The notes below the pieces were generated by a model. The model was given only the letters and a program-made list of their open reading frames with translations. It ran no database searches and was not told where the DNA came from. A stretch of DNA of 7,207 nucleotides, from assembly GCA_012520135.1 (NCBI GenBank), contig JAAYOX010000060.1, forward strand, positions 1 through 7,207, read 5' to 3'. The DNA comes from Clostridia bacterium. Lineage in GTDB: Bacteria; Bacillota; DULZ01. A program made the translations under genes and the position numbers. This document shows, in pieces, positions 6,206 to 7,207 of the stretch (positions are counted from its first letter, which is position 1; each line of letters starts with the position of its first letter).

Positions 6206-7207
6206 AATAAACATTCCCTTGCTTTAATTTAACATATTCTTTATAGGCCCAGTTAGGATCTTTTAGCATAGTTCGCCCCACCCCAACCAAATCAGCAAAT
6301 TTTTGGGCCACTATTTCGTTAGCCTTTTCTGCGGTCTTAATTCCTCCTGTTACCATTACCGGAATATCTACAACCGGTTTGATAGCTTTGCCAAGATAAG
6401 AGAAAAATCCTTCCTCACCCTCTTTAAGATAACCGCAGATACCCCCTGACAAGTCCAGACAATCTACACCGGCCTCAGCCAGCATTGCGGCAGCCTTGAT
6501 ACTGTCATCAAGGGTTGTTCCATAAGGCAGTCGATCATCCGCTCCCAAGCGATAAAAGATGGGCATCTCCTCTCCTACTGCATCTCTCACCGCTTTGACC
6601 ACTTCTATAGGAAACCTTAGCCGCCTTTCCAAACTACCTCCATAATCATCATGGCGGATATTTGTTAAGGGAGAATAAAACTGGTTTAACAAATAACCAT
6701 GGGCACCATGGATTTCTACAAAATCAAATCCGGCTTTTTTTCCTCTCAGGGCTGCCCTGGCAAAAGCATGAATCATTTTAGGGATATCTTCCTGTTTTAT
6801 TCGCTTGGCACACGCCATTTTACTACGACCATTCCGGGATTCACCATAGCGCTTCAGGTACCGCGATTGAATATTAGAAGGTGCACATGACGACTGGATA
6901 GCACGTGCCCCGGCATGACTGATTTGAATGCCTACAGGGATCCCCTTTTGATGAATAGCCGCTGCCAATCGACTTAATCCCGGGATTAAATTATCATCAT
7001 AAATACCTAATTGATTAGGATGAGCTTTGCCTTCGGGGCTGACATATGCATGTTCCACAATGATCAGCCCCAACCCTTTGGTACGCCGGCAGTAATGTTC
7101 AATTAAACCATGGGTTACCTGCCCTTTTTCGGTAGCGATATCCAAAGCCATTGGTGGCAACACGATACGGTTGTTCAAAGTAAGATGCTTAATGGTTAAC
7201 GGCGTAA
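6177..7207 (-). CDS. NADH:flavin oxidoreductase, Old Yellow Enzyme family (5' end beyond window)
   Basis: The frame is open to the right edge and the codons upstream of 7178 encode TPLTIKHLT, which joins LNNRIVLPPM to give the standard N-terminal strand of this family. The true start is therefore a few codons outside the window, and the TTG at 7178 is internal. The FMN TIM barrel shows QISHAGAR (substrate and flavin region), the EIHGAHGYLLNQF motif with the paired histidines (about 6699-6714), the SPLTNIRHDDYGGSLE signature, and the phosphate-binding VTGGI and GVGRTM loops. It ends shortly after the barrel, so it lacks the 4Fe-4S/FAD/NADH domains of 2,4-dienoyl-CoA reductases and is a single-domain enzyme of about 345 residues. 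It probably reduces an activated C=C bond with NAD(P)H; the substrate is unknown. Its end overlaps the nucleoside hydrolase start. Confidence 0.92.
   Translation of the reverse strand, partial: TPLTIKHLTLNNRIVLPPMALDIATEKGQVTHGLIEHYCRRTKGLGLIIVEHAYVSPEGKAHPNQLGIYDDNLIPGLSRLAAAIHQKGIPVGIQISHAGARAIQSSCAPSNIQSRYLKRYGESRNGRSKMACAKRIKQEDIPKMIHAFARAALRGKKAGFDFVEIHGAHGYLLNQFYSPLTNIRHDDYGGSLERRLRFPIEVVKAVRDAVGEEMPIFYRLGADDRLPYGTTLDDSIKAAAMLAEAGVDCLDLSGGICGYLKEGEEGFFSYLGKAIKPVVDIPVMVTGGIKTAEKANEIVAQKFADLVGVGRTMLKDPNWAYKEYVKLKQGNVYYERAKENNL

Noticed and set aside
7176..7178. TTG as start codon of the flavin oxidoreductase
   Set aside because: In-frame upstream codons encode the conserved family N-terminus (TPLTIKHLT), so the TTG is internal and the gene is cut by the window edge.

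Overview
The window reads as chromosome from a low-to-moderate GC anaerobic Firmicute, such as an acetogen or a Peptococcaceae/Sporomusaceae-like bacterium. The basis is AGGAGG-type ribosome binding sites throughout and a corrinoid methyltransferase operon of the kind used for tetrahydrofolate/Wood-Ljungdahl methyl metabolism. This is inference from gene content; no taxonomic marker is present. Every supported gene is on the minus strand, so transcription runs from high to low coordinates.

Upstream block (7207 to 4155): a single-domain Old Yellow Enzyme-type flavin oxidoreductase, cut by the window edge, overlaps by 29 bases a calcium-type nucleoside hydrolase. A 62-base gap with a small hairpin then leads to an RtcB-type RNA ligase. 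The spacing suggests one transcript. The combination has no obvious single pathway.

Gene-free block (4154 to 3614, about 540 bases): this is the least explained part. It holds a set of inverted repeats (3995-4104) that would fold as adjacent stems on the minus-strand RNA, the last stem overlapping a Shine-Dalgarno sequence. After it come a very short and possibly frameshifted ORF, then a good sigma-A-type promoter (TTGACA, 18 bases, TAAGAT) with a perfect 12-bp palindrome TTGTATATACAA just downstream, then a leader of about 180 bases.

Downstream block (3613 to 1): a one-carbon demethylation operon. It encodes a URO-D-fold methyltransferase I (substrate:corrinoid), a 57-residue small protein, a B12-binding corrinoid protein, an MFS transporter and the start of an MtrH/AcsE-like methyl-corrinoid:tetrahydrofolate methyltransferase. 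The likely flow is import of a methylated compound by the MFS carrier, methyl transfer to Co(I) on the corrinoid protein by the URO-D protein, and transfer to tetrahydrofolate by the pterin enzyme. A 17-bp perfect palindrome between the corrinoid gene and the MFS gene may attenuate or terminate transcription. No corrinoid reductive activase is in the window. The substrate cannot be read from sequence; a methoxylated aromatic is the leading guess.
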